Positions 37,987 to 49,600 of a stretch of DNA of 64,000 bases are shown piece by piece. The notes beneath the pieces are model-generated. The model saw only the letters and a program-made list of their open reading frames with translations. It made no database searches and was not told the DNA's origin. The stretch lies in the NCBI GenBank assembly GCA_036345935.2, contig JADWOT020000006.1, positions 6,910,869-6,974,868 on the forward strand, read 5' to 3'. How positions within the stretch are numbered: the stretch's first letter is position 1; each line of letters opens with the position of its first letter. This stretch comes from Taenia hydatigena. Its lineage: Eukaryota; Platyhelminthes; Cestoda; Cyclophyllidea; Taeniidae. A program made the translations under genes and the position numbers.

Positions 37987-39083
37987 CGTAGCAAAGGGAC
38001 TAAGAGAGCGAAATGATTCCACCTATATATACGTGAAATAAGGCATGGGGTGATATGGTTGAATGTGGCGTAATAAAACTGACTTTGGTATCACATTAGT
38101 TGCGATAATCCCGTCACTTATGATTCAGGTCAAGTTGACTTTGGATTGCAGATCCGCCGACTAGAATCACCTTCATTTCATATTTTGAATGCAATAGCAG
38201 ACTTCGAGCCATCGCAGTGCGCAGAGTAGGCAGATTTGAAAGGACCCAATTGTTTTGATCATAATAATGTAATCCATGGACACTGCAGTCGCGTTTTGCG
38301 GCTTTCTCGCAGTTCTTGTTCCAGCAGACCAAATCAGTGACAGACGATCATTACTACCTTCATTCAAAGATGATGGCGACGGATGATACCATACCTCACC
38401 CTTTCACATTTTACAATTTAACGCCTCACCCTCCATGATCACTATTGCACTGTTCCATGCCACAAAATGTACATTATTCTCTTCCACTCAGCCTTCCATG
38501 TGCAACACCCTAATATTGGAGAGGAGAGATTTTAATTTGCTCACGGTACTGATAACAGTTAACGTCCCTCATTTGCCTTAATGCCATCGAATTTGACGAA
38601 CTTTACCTTTAGTCCTTCAGTCTCTTATTCCACACGCTTATTGGAGACTACCCAACGATATCATTTAGGCTGATGTGTTTGATGCCACCATGAAGTGCTA
38701 TTTCTTCAGTCCCAACGGATAAATTAAGTGCTCTTATCCCTTTTAATCAGTCAACTTACAAGCAAGAAAACCATCTAATCACTTCTTTTATTTTTAATAT
38801 CTTCAACAGAAGTAGGACTGGGAGAGCAGTTGACTATAGCACACTGAACTGATTTAACTTCGAGTACGGTGACCAGTATTAATAATCAGAGAAAGTAAGG
38901 CTTTTTCTTCATTTACCTGATATTTTTGAGCGTTTAATTGCTAAAATAAAAATATAGTATAAATGTGTCACTGTGATGCGCGAATCAGTTCTGTTGAGGA
39001 GAGGAGGGGACATGAAAGTTGAGACGTCATCGGCGTATGATTGTTGTACACAAAGCATCTTTTATTGTCTATTTAACCATCGC
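37423..39083 (-). repeat. Block C: inverted partner of D
   Basis: Reverse-complement match to 27709-29370. C is the likelier source because its gene continues into exons 4-5 and its R1 repeat continues beyond the match. Together C and D flank 8.05 kb holding block B and the CAP 3' exons. Confidence 0.88.
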
Positions 39084-39780
39084 TTTCCACCGCATAGATC
39101 TTGAGATCGCACAACGAGAAATGGATTTACAAGATTAGATGGTGCCTTTGTAGTATGAAGCAAAGCCGCTGGTGGTTGCTGATGCGGAACGGGTTTAGCA
39201 CAACGGTCACAATTTATACGATAGCCTTTATGAAATGTCGGCTTTAGCTTTGAGGATATGAACGTAGACGATGCAGGTGGAAAGAGCAGTTGAGCAGGAA
39301 ACTTCAGTAAACAAAGTGAAGCTGTGCCATGTGAAGCAGACATAAAATTATGATGATCCATTGATCGTATGCAACCATTACTTTTGCGCTTCGTCACTTC
39401 AAACAAATGCTAGCCATGATTCCATATGATTTTACATGAACTATTGAAAGAATAGCGATTATGATTTTGTGACTCCTACAAATGTGTGAATTTTGATGTT
39501 GCATGAAGTTGTGGAAGTAGTGACAAGGCTTTCATGGTAAAGCACGTTGTTCGGTGGGCGTTGTCACCATGAAACAAAAACAATGACGTCAGCAGCTAAA
39601 ACTTAAAAATTTTGTGACTTCAGAACTTCGTAACCTATTAATGTCTTGTTGATAGATAAGTGAGAGGAGTATAGGGAATCCACAAGACCAACAGAGAGCA
39701 ACGGAACCCTTGTTTTGCGGTGGTGACATCGGTCTGACAAGGAGAATTGACTGCAATGGTTTTGCAGCAGCAGTCATGTG
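38665..39780 (-). repeat. R-family repeat, copy R1
   Basis: About 1.1 kb, homologous to R2 and R3 with roughly 65-75% identity by eye. On the minus strand it holds two open segments: 39777-39589 with CWSCGFPI, and 39406-39062 with INCDRCAKPVPHQQPPAALL. Both CxxC pairs have counterparts in other copies. It may be a decayed mobile element or a repeated gene fragment. Confidence 0.7.
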
Positions 39781-39882
39781 TCATACGGCCCTTCAAGTAA
39801 GAGCAAGAACGTTGTCAATAATAGCCACGAATGTGGACTTTCCTAGACTTGCATAGTTAATTCAGCACGATGGTATTTAACA

Positions 39883-40224
39883 GTGGCTTTTGAAGGTCAG
39901 GTCTACCATCGTATATCTTCTGATAATCAACAACTCTTTCAATTATTCACCGCTTTTGACAAAGTGGAAAATAAGTTAATTGAACTAGAAGCAGTGGCGC
40001 CGTTTGTTCACCCACAACCGACGGAGGTGCTCCAAAGACTTCGCACCTCTCCTGTTGGTTTTGCTGAAGAGTCGGCCTCTAGTCACCCACGCTTGCCATC
40101 ACATGGTGCGCGTGGAACGCACCATTTGTTTGCAGGTCAAGTCAAGTGCTCACCAGACGCCTCATGGCACCGAAGCGAAACTTCTTTTACAAGAACCGTC
40201 AAGACAGCTTTCCAGGTTTCGTAA
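39883..40224 (+). other. Possible exon, unrecognised
   Basis: Open frame starting after GTGGC with the peptide LFQLFTAFDKVENKLIELE, which could form a helix. A later GTTTGCAG acceptor-like site lies inside. No partner exon was established. Confidence 0.18.
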
Positions 40225-41422
40225 TTCCTTTGATTTTTGCTTATCTAATGAAGCATCTCTACGAGTAAGCAGTCATTTACTCACATTCCGCTTACTCGTC
40301 GAGAGTAACGGCATATGGACCGAATGACGAAATTTGCTATTAAACTTACTACTTCTGTTCACGAATAGAAACATCTTTATAATCACTATAACCATGTCAA
40401 AAGGCTGAGGTTTTTACATCTTCCGTTGGGCGAAATATTGTATTCTGATTTCCTAGGAAGCAAAACTTAATTTTTTAATGTATTCTGATAATCTACCAAC
40501 CAAATTATAGCTTTATTCAGAGAGCTGCTTCTCTGATGTATCGTCTTTATAATACAACGCAAGGATTGCTATCCAATTCGGCGAAATGCTTCATCGAGAC
40601 ATTAATTTAGCAAATGCGTTGCTCATAATGTCAGCGGAACAATAAAATAATAATTCGAAATAACTGCTGAGCTCTTTGAGAATTTCATTCCGGTAAATGG
40701 TATGTGTGAAGATTGGGCGGAAAAGAGCCATTGCCTTAGCTACTGGAAGGCCTCACCGTGATTCTCCAGACACTTGAAATTTATTTTCGTCTGTTACTCA
40801 CCATTCTGCTTACTGAACGTGCTTCATGTCCCGACAGGTAACGACGGGCAGATGTTGTGCCTGTAGAGTGAACATTCCCTTGCCATGCCTTTCCCTATAA
40901 TGACATCGGTTATCGCCATCCCTCTCAGTCGTGTCGCCGGCCACAAGCATCTGCCACGACTGATCGGAAATGCTATTTGATCTACACTTGCTACCGTCAA
41001 TGCGTACACTTCGCATTGGCCATTTCATTTTTCTCAAGGCAAGATTTAAATGCGCGAGTGTTATGGCAATAGTCAACCTTAATTTTACATCTAACATAGG
41101 GAGAATGACTGCGAACGTTGCCTGTTATGCCTTGTGGAATGGAACAAGTAAGCCCTCATTCATTCTAGCAGTTTTAAAGAGCTGAGTGTAGCGGAGACGT
41201 CTAGGACGCACTTTTGCCAGCTTTAGAGTTACGCATCTAAAGCATTACATAAAAGGTTTATTTTAGATAAGCTCAGCGGATGCAGCAATAGAAGCAATAT
41301 TCTTCTCTCATCATGGCTCCACGCAATGATTAACCCTCACCTTGTCAAAAATGCTGACACTTCACTTGATCTATTAAAGAGATAATCAAAAGATAATCAT
41401 AGTAAACAGCTTGAATGCTTAC

Positions 41423-41600
41423 CAGTTGCGAAGGCAAGATGTGTCGCTTCCTTAATGTCGCAATGCTCAACAGTGACCTTGTGTCAGTACAACCGAAATA
41501 ATTTTTACAGATTCCCCACGTAAGACGTTCAAAGGGGAACAAAATCTTGGTGATGTAGATCCTTACCCACTCCTTGGTTGTAAAATTAAAGAAGTCTTGA
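41423..41600 (-). CDS. Possible two small exons, unrecognised
   Basis: On the minus strand a block encoding GNQDFFNFTTKEW ends at G|GTAAGG (41567). After an 89-nt intron, 41477-41423 encodes VTVEHCDIKEATHLAFAT and ends at G|GTAAGC. Phases agree (0, then 1). The next exon could lie at 41010-40825 but its frame was not settled. Confidence 0.25.
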
Positions 41601-41869
41601 TTGCCCATAAACAACCAAGTTTGTTGCTTGTGTTTTATTATCTTTAGAGTTCTTGCCGCTGGGAAAGCCTTGAATTAATCGGCTTTGGCAGAGACACATC
41701 TTAGGTAAGCATGACTGTTCCTACACGCCAATCTTCTCGCTCATTATCCGTCGCGGCGTAATTTTTGCCAAATTAAGATTCACTGGTTTTGGGTTGATGT
41801 TCAAGGCTTACTATTCTTACTGGGAATGCACATTTCGCGGCAAATGCATCCGCCATCCCTACTTAATTC

Positions 41870-42782
41870 AATTTACGCTGATGTGTTCAATGTCACTGCA
41901 GAGAGCTATTTCGTTAGTTCCGCCGATAAATTGAATGCCTTATCTCTTAAGTAGTCAACTTTCCAGCGAGAAAGCACCTAATCATTTCTTTTAATTTCCG
42001 TATCGTTGGCAGAAGAAGGGCTGTGAGAATCGCTAAACGGTGAGCAGTAGTGATAACCGTAGAGTGTAAGGTTTTATTGTCATTTATTTGATATTGTTTT
42101 AAGCTTTGAATTGCTGAAATAAAATATGGTGTAAATGATGCAAGGCAAATTGTGCTGAGGACATGAGGGGATATGTAAGTAGATACGTCGTCAGTGTGTG
42201 GATGTTGTACACAAAGCATCCTTCATTGTCTACTCAACTGTCTCTTCTCACTCTCTAGTGCCTGAGATCGCATAACGAGACGTGAATTAACAAGGTGAGA
42301 TCGTGTCTTCGTAGGATGAAGTGGAGTCGCTGGTGGTTGGTGAAGGAGAACGGGTTTAGCAAAACAACCACAAGTCATATGATGGCTTTTGTGAAGTGTC
42401 GGCTTCGACCTTGAGCCTATGACCGCGGAAGATGGGTGTGGAAAGGGCTTATGAGCGGGAATCTTCAATAAACAATGTGAAGCTGTGCAACGCAATTTGG
42501 TAAACAGACATACAATTATGATGATCTGTTGATTGTGTGGAACTATTAAACATGAGTTTCATCCCTTTAAACAAATGATATCCATGAATCAATATGATTT
42601 CACATGAATATTTGGAAGAATAGCAGTTATCAGTCTGTGCATTTATTAAACATGTGAATTGTGGAAGTAACGGCAAGGCTTTCATGGGTAATCGCGTTAT
42701 TTTAGTAGACGTCATCGTCATGAAACAATAGCAATATCATCAGTAGTTAAACCTCAAAAATGATTGTGGCCTCATGAATACG
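41870..42782 (-). repeat. R-family repeat, copy R2
   Basis: Collinear with R1. The minus-strand frame 42495-42223 aligns in register with R1 (MTCGCFAKPVLLHQPPATPL against INCDRCAKPVPHQQPPAALL). A frame break separates it from the upstream segment at 42721-42449. It lacks the most upstream R1 segment. Confidence 0.7.
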
Positions 42783-42789
42783 CCCTGAT

Positions 42790-43840
42790 GGTAAAATCTG
42801 TCTCATCATCGTCTATGCACCTGCTTAGAAACATGACGGGGATTTTGTTTAAGCGAACGATGACGCTGTTCTTATTTTGCTTCATCACTGAATACCCAAT
42901 TCGCTAAAAACTACACGTTTTGTGAGACTTGATTTTTGGTTCTCTTCTATCTTCTAGAAGTCAAATGGAAAAATAACATGTAGAAGTCATTTTGACATTT
43001 ACTTACCACCCCCATCAAGCAGCATCCAAGCTCTGCAAATTATTTACACTTTACAATCCATTATAGAGGTCAGTTTGTTAGCAACACTTGCATCAAGATT
43101 CGCTGGAAGCAGAGAGTATGAACTGATGGCGATCGGATGTGGCTAAAGTGCTTGAGAATCAATTGTTCTACTGACATAGTAACATAACTTTAAAAATATA
43201 GGATTTGTGAACAAATTAAGTAAGAAATTAGGCGCCATCGAAAATCTGATGGTTGTAATACACCTACGAATTAAAAAAGTGAGATTAACATAAATGGCTG
43301 ATACTGGAGCATTCATGACTTCTTCTGTTCAAAATATGGCAGATCTACATGACAAGACATGGCAAGACAAGCTCAAATCGGGCAATTGCGTGTGAGGAAT
43401 ACACATGCGTGGTTAATGCGTCCACCCCACATTGACACAATGAATATTGGTGTTACATGTGTGACGCCCAAATTGTTACCCTATGTGCGATTGCTATCAG
43501 ATAACGGGAGCCTATTCCATTAACTCATCTCTCAGCACTAGAGTGGAAGATTGGGGCTGTACCTGACATAAGGTTAAACTCGTGTAGAAGTGTAGGAATT
43601 CTCGTCAGAAGTCTGATTGTGGAAACATTAGCATAACTCAAAATTGTTAAGGCATAATTTTACACGGCAATGATGGTATTGGATTGCGCGGAAGGAAAAT
43701 GGCGTTAAACCTGAGTTTTATGCAGATCTTGGGCTCGGCATGGAAGAAAACAACACTCGTCTGCTAGAGTAAACCCGGCAGAGATGTAGGCTTTGGGGCC
43801 ATTGTGCAAAGGAAGGCAAGGGCTAAAAGGGAATAAAGCT
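42790..43840. other. Intergenic, no supported gene
   Basis: No frame with splice or family support. The 240 bases to the left of the tRNA-like sequence might be the body of a tRNA-derived SINE, but no second copy is visible. Confidence 0.4.
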
Positions 43841-43922
43841 CCGGCGAGGTGGATTTCAACCACCGACCTATGGATCGTTGCTGACATCTACAGCCCACCG
43901 CTCTACCAACAGCTATCACCGG
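43841..43922 (-). tRNA. tRNA-Tyr(GTA)-like gene with 12-nt intron
   Basis: The minus strand folds as a tRNA. A 7-bp acceptor stem pairs CCGGTGA with TCGCCGG. TAGCT..TTGGTAGAGC forms the A box. The anticodon loop is CTGTAGA with GTA, stem GTGGG/TCCAT, split by ATGTCAGCAACG after position 37, the usual place for a tRNA-Tyr intron. The T stem GGTGG/CCACC is perfect. The D arm is two bases short of the usual CAGTTGG, and the T loop is TTGAAAT rather than TTCGAAT, which may weaken the B box. A T4 run lies about 20 nt downstream. It could be a functional gene, a decaying copy or a SINE head. Confidence 0.6.
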
Positions 43923-43924
43923 GC

Positions 43925-45860
43925 GCATCTGGCGCTTTTTGTTAATAATGACAAATACAATAATCGCAGTTGTTTAACGTATACTTGCTCTTCCTGACTT
44001 TTTAACTTCTTTACGCCGCACTGCTGGTTGCGGTGAATCGTATCTTAAGCAAAGTCATTAATTCACGCATGCGAAAAGTCTGCTTTGGATGGTCCTAGTA
44101 TTAGCAACATTTCCATTTCTAGATGCGAGCAACATAGTTGCCAATGCTACTCAACTTACATGGACTTGTGAGGTGGATGGTCTCATGAATCCGATTAAAA
44201 GTTCATTTTTAAAGCAAGTTTTGGTTGACAAATTGACTGAATTTGCTCTGATTTAATAAAATTGTCTTGGAGAGAAGTCTGTGAAAGATTGCACACGACA
44301 CGAGCGGCTGCTGCATGCACTTCATGATCTCATTGCTAGGCTGAGTTAAGGGACATTTTTGCCCTTGTATTTGTTGATTTATGAGAACCGATATGGCACA
44401 TTCTGACGTAAAATTTTGCAAAACATAGCATGCCAAACGCGTAAAAGGGTTGATTTCCCCGTAGTAGTGGCATGCATCCTCGAACTGAGGATTCATTCCA
44501 ACTTAAATGCCAAACTGATCAGATAAGCGTCTCAAACAGTTGCCTGTCTGTTAAACAAAAAGTTGGTTGAAGAACAAGTGTGCACCAGTGTTAAATTATC
44601 AAGGAAGGAGTGAATTGTTCCGGATTGCTTCCTTCCCAGCCCAATCTAGGCATGAATGCTCACGACCACGAATGATCGCGCTGTGGTACTCCTACGTCCT
44701 TATGAGCAATCGAAGTGCCCTGTAATCGACCGAGCCCAGAAAAGCATGGCTGAAGAACAGATTTAACTGCTTTTACAAAAACATTCCTAACGTCATTACA
44801 GGGGGTTGACCTCTGTAAGGTGGATCAGTCGTCAGTCATTGATGCCCAGCATGAGTCGCATAAGCCCTATTTAGAAATGGTGTACTGCTCAAGTTCATGA
44901 CTGAATCCATTAAATGATGGCTGCTGTTTTAGTATCATCCCAGCAGGAGCTCATAATACTATAACCTGTTGCAGCACACTCAAAACCCTCATTAAGTGGA
45001 GAAGAAAGACGTCCATCTGTGGAGGGAAGGTCCTGCGAACGGTCAAGTTTGCATTCTTATATGAATTTAGATGGGAAAACTAGAGGAGATTGATCACAGT
45101 ACAGACACTGAAGTACCAAATATCGGCCTTAACGTTGTGCCTAAAACTATCTCAATTTTCTCAGGCGCTGACCACCACCATGGAAAAGCAACTTGAAAGA
45201 GGGAATAACAAGAAGAATGAGGTTGTTTAGTCGCTTCATAGACATGACGGTTCCGTACTCCATTAACCATTCACCTCCACACAAGGAATGCAATGCGACA
45301 AAGGCAGTGATCGACACCCCACTACTGAACTTACACTCATCTACCACCTTCAGCCTCGTGCTGCAGCCCTATCATCGCAACCACGAACCTGGAGATTGCT
45401 GACGGTCTCCTCAACAGCTCAGTCTTTTTTGCCTGCCACTGTATCACGCTCAGCATTTACGCAAGTGATGTATAAAGGCCCACAAGCAGCGCGTCTTTGA
45501 CGTCGTCTATCTCACTGTATGTCTAGTCCATCGCATTCCCCGCTGCAGTGGTAACTCTTACCCGCTAAATCGCCACTTCTGTGAGCTCTTTTTGCTTGAA
45601 GCGAGGTTGATTCATGCCACCGTTAATGAGTGATCAGCTCCTGCTGCACCTGAAAACGAAATCACTACAGCCGATGGTTCCGCTGCCATCGCTGCTTCCT
45701 CGTTGCCTGTCCGTGGGGTTATGGATTCGGTTGCACAGGCTGCAGAGGTTGAGGAACGTGGCTTTCAAACAATACCGTGCTGCATTAACTATCCAAATCG
45801 AGGAAAGTCCATTTTCTTGGCTATCATTGACAATATACTCATTTTAGCTTGATGCGCACC
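43925..45860. other. Intergenic, no supported gene
   Basis: A 95-codon minus frame at 44496-44209 and a plus frame at 45193-45402 look mixed in composition but have no visible splice partners. I assign nothing. Confidence 0.35.
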
Positions 45861-45867
45861 TTAAAGC

Positions 45868-46690
45868 GCTGCATGAAACATGACTGCTGCTGCAAAGTCG
45901 TCGCAGTCAATTCTCCTTGTCAAGCTGAGGTCGTCGCCGCAAAACAATGGTTTCACTGATTTCTGTTGTTTTTGTGATCTCCCAATACAACTCTTGCCTT
46001 TCTATTAATAGGCCATTAATAACTTACGAAGTTCTGAAACCACTAAATCAATTGGTTTTAGCCGCTAATGGTAATGCTATTGTTTCATGGTGGTGAAGTC
46101 CATCAAACATGAAAATCTTACCATCGCTTCTACAATTTAATGTGACATCAGAATTCACATATTTGGAGAAGTCGCAAACTCATTACTGCAATTTTGCAAT
46201 AAATCGTTAACAAACCAGTTGGAAACATCCGCATTATTTATTTGATGGCAAGAAGTACAAAATTGACAGTTTTACACGACTTACAGTTTATCAAACTATA
46301 TGCCCGCCTTCCTATTGTAATGCGCAACTCCGACTTTGTTAGCGGAGTTTTCTGCTCTATGGTCCCTCCTACTACCTCCATCGCTTACGTTCATATGCTC
46401 AAAGCTGAAGCCAGCATTTCGCAAAAGCTATCATACGACTTGCTAATGCTGTGCTATACCCGTTCTGCATCATTAACCACCAGCTACTTTACTTCATACC
46501 ACCAGATTGACACTACACTGGTGAGCGTAGGTACGGCCTCATTGTTTAAATGCATGTCTCGTTGGGCGATCTAAAGAGATATAAGGTGAAAAGAGACATT
46601 TGAATACACGATGAAGATGCTTTGTGTATAGCATCCTTACCCAATGACGTCTCAAAAGGTAGGTCTCTCATCTACTAAACATAATTAATG
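45868..46690 (+). repeat. R-family repeat, copy R3
   Basis: Plus-strand copy aligning through R1 from ATGACTGCTGCTGCAAA to GATGCTTTGTGTA. The first frame keeps MTAAAKSSQSILLV and a CCFC pair but has TAATAG in the middle. The second keeps TFICSKLKPAF and then a stop near the CxxC. More decayed than R1. Confidence 0.65.
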
Positions 46691-46699
46691 CTCGAAAGT

Positions 46700-49600
46700 A
46701 GGTCAATGCTATAAAATTATATTCATTGGGAGCAAAATTTGCAGTGTTTCGAAAGCTAATCTCGATTTTAACGCACCAGTAACCTCCGAGTGCGTTTAAT
46801 GCGACGTCAGGACAGCCACACCCTCAAGTGTTCCTTCAAATTCCTAACTCAATGCCAAGCGAATAACTTAAAAGAAAGTGACGTTCGTTAAATCGACGCC
46901 GAAAGTGGTTGACAGTGGAGATTATCAGTACAATGCCTCTCATTTCTATCAAATATATACATTTATTGATGAGCCTAAAAGCATTTCGTTTAACTTTGTT
47001 CATAAAAGCCAACGCGTTGCTCTGTTGACTCTTAACTCACAGCTGCACGCACTTCGGACAACTTCCGAGGCCTCACTGATCAATCTGTCAAAATTCCTTT
47101 GACGTCAGCTAACAAAATGTGGATGGAAGTAGGTGACGTCAAGGATTTAAGGCTAGTTTTAATTTCTTTTTAGACGAGGACGTATTCGCCTCTCACGCGC
47201 ACTACGCTCTTGTCAGCAATAATGCTAATTCTACGCTTAGCCTCGGTCGAGAAATCTTGGGAAATCGCCCTTACCAGTCCCACTTCCATTTGTAAACATC
47301 AAATTGATGTGACACATAACAAGCCACTTGCTAAGTGAATGGCGCTTTGCCATAGGTTCTGCGTCACACAAACAATTAAGCACTCAGTCGAACGGTCGTC
47401 CTTTGCAGCTGAATTGATGAAATTCCGGGCTATGTCAGATTTGAGGCATAAAATATGCGCTGACAAAGACACAGAACAAGCGCAACACTGCGGGTCAGGT
47501 AAGGTTGTGCGGCAAAGGAGCTAAAAACAGCCTAGTGCAAACATGCTGCCTTAATTGCCGCCATACTGGCTGTGTCGATGGCCAAAGAAGTGAATTTGGC
47601 AGAAATGGGCCAGAGACTTAATCGAGTGCGGGCCATCCGCACGGAATTGGAGGCGAAGTTGGCTGGGTTCCTAGTAATGACTACCGTTTCTGTCCCCTAC
47701 TTTTATAAGTTTTTATCACTCTCCCACTTATCCATTCATAACACTAGCTACTCAACTGCATCGCATGAATTTTTATCTTGTTTCCGTAGCCATCCGTCAT
47801 TCATCCTTCAGCGTCTTATTTTCCTTGTTCACTCATTATTTTTTGTATTCATTCACTAACTAAGGCTCCATTTGTCAACTAAACAATTTGGTATCATCTG
47901 CCTGATGTTGCATCGGTTCTTCTGATCAAGTCATTTAGTTAGTTTCGTTTTAAACTTTCCGATTGTCCTCTTAGATTTGCCGCTCGTTTTGAGATTGACT
48001 TAAGATTTTCCGGATTAAAGGTCATGGCGCTGACCTGCGCGTGGTCAGGTTGCAAATGTTGGGAGGAGTTGCTTTGTTCTAGGTGAGCTTAGGTGCTACT
48101 AACCCAGTCGACTCCGATGCAGTCGTCTAGTCTCTTGTAGCTCTCAATGAGTTTGTCGCATTTGCAGACAATGCTAGCCACAGACACTGGACGCGCTCAC
48201 CACTCTTTGGATGGTTTTGGGTGCCAGGACTAGGATAAAATGCGTTTTATGTGAAGGTGAGAGGGTCTACGGTCAGTGCATGTGGCATTCACTTCCTCCT
48301 TCCTCGTATGCGTACGAGGTGACGATGGGAATGTTGACGCATTAACACTCGACTCTTCTCGAAGGAAATGAGTTGGAGCATGGGACTGGTAAAGTAACCT
48401 CCTTTCTCACCCCTGGGTTCTGTTCATTTTTGTCCGTTTGCCTCAAATTCTGTCAAAGTGATGCTGACCTTGATGGGTACTGGAGTATCACTGAAGAGTG
48501 GTTCGCTTTCCTTCTCACGTTGACTTCTTTGTCTCAATATAATCTTAATATAATCTTTGCTCATTGAAAGCTCATGACTAACATGTGCCTACGACTTGTC
48601 ATACATCGGTTAGTGTTTGACTACTTTGAAGGATTTGTGCATTGTATTCTCTGAAAGCAATTGTCATGGTTGGCTACTAGTGGTCACTCAGTAATGCTTA
48701 ACCGCTACTGTTTCATTTTCAGTTTGAAACTGTTTGTTAAGGTAATGGTGTTGTTGTAGTCTGTGGCAAAGTAGCCAATCAGCTATATTTAAATCTCCAG
48801 GGGGAAGCTGTTTGTTAGTTTCAGCCTCGCTTTGTAGCCATGGTGGTTGTGAGGGCGAACCTCCACATGCTCTCCAATTTGTATCAAATCAGTGGTAAAT
48901 GCCAAGGTAGTTTTGGAACTGCTGGCATTGCCCGCCAAATGCTGGCCTTGATGGTTGCTGAGGCACCTACCTTCCTTTTTACTCTCCTGGCAGCTTGTAC
49001 CAAGTTGTGCCTACTTCAAATCAAATCCAAATCAGTGCCAAGGCAACAGGTGCTTTTACTAGTTAGTAATTTATACGTTTTAGTGGTTTTCATACACTGC
49101 ATTTGTTATTTATGTAACTCTTAGTTTCGCCGGACTAGCTGGCTGCGATCCCTTCTTTTTGCTTTAGATGCTCCTTTTACCCGAGCAATATGTCTTTCGC
49201 AGTCTTAGCATTAAGTGATTTACTTAATATGACTAACTTTGTTATCCCTACTTTATTCTATGAATGATTCGTCCATCCTATGCGACCCAGTAAGACGAAA
49301 TCATGTTTAGCTCATCAAAGGAATACTGCAAAATATGCATCCCAGAAGCTCTCTGCAAGCGTTTAATTGACTAATGCATATGCATTCCTTGCAATCTTTC
49401 CTACGAATCACCAAATTCGCCTCAAAATATCGACACAAATTTTTTAACACGAGTTTCCTGGATTCGAACGTTGTAACACAATTGTGCCATCACTAAATGC
49501 AAATACCCTTCCCAATTTTAGGCGTTTTACCGGCTGCAGGTATTTTACGGCACAGCAATTTCCACGAATTCAAGATCACTATTAATCAGATGGTTGTTTG

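Noticed and set aside
49440..49530. Second tRNA-like site with GTTCGAATCC on the minus strand
   Set aside because: No acceptor stem or convincing A box could be paired with it.
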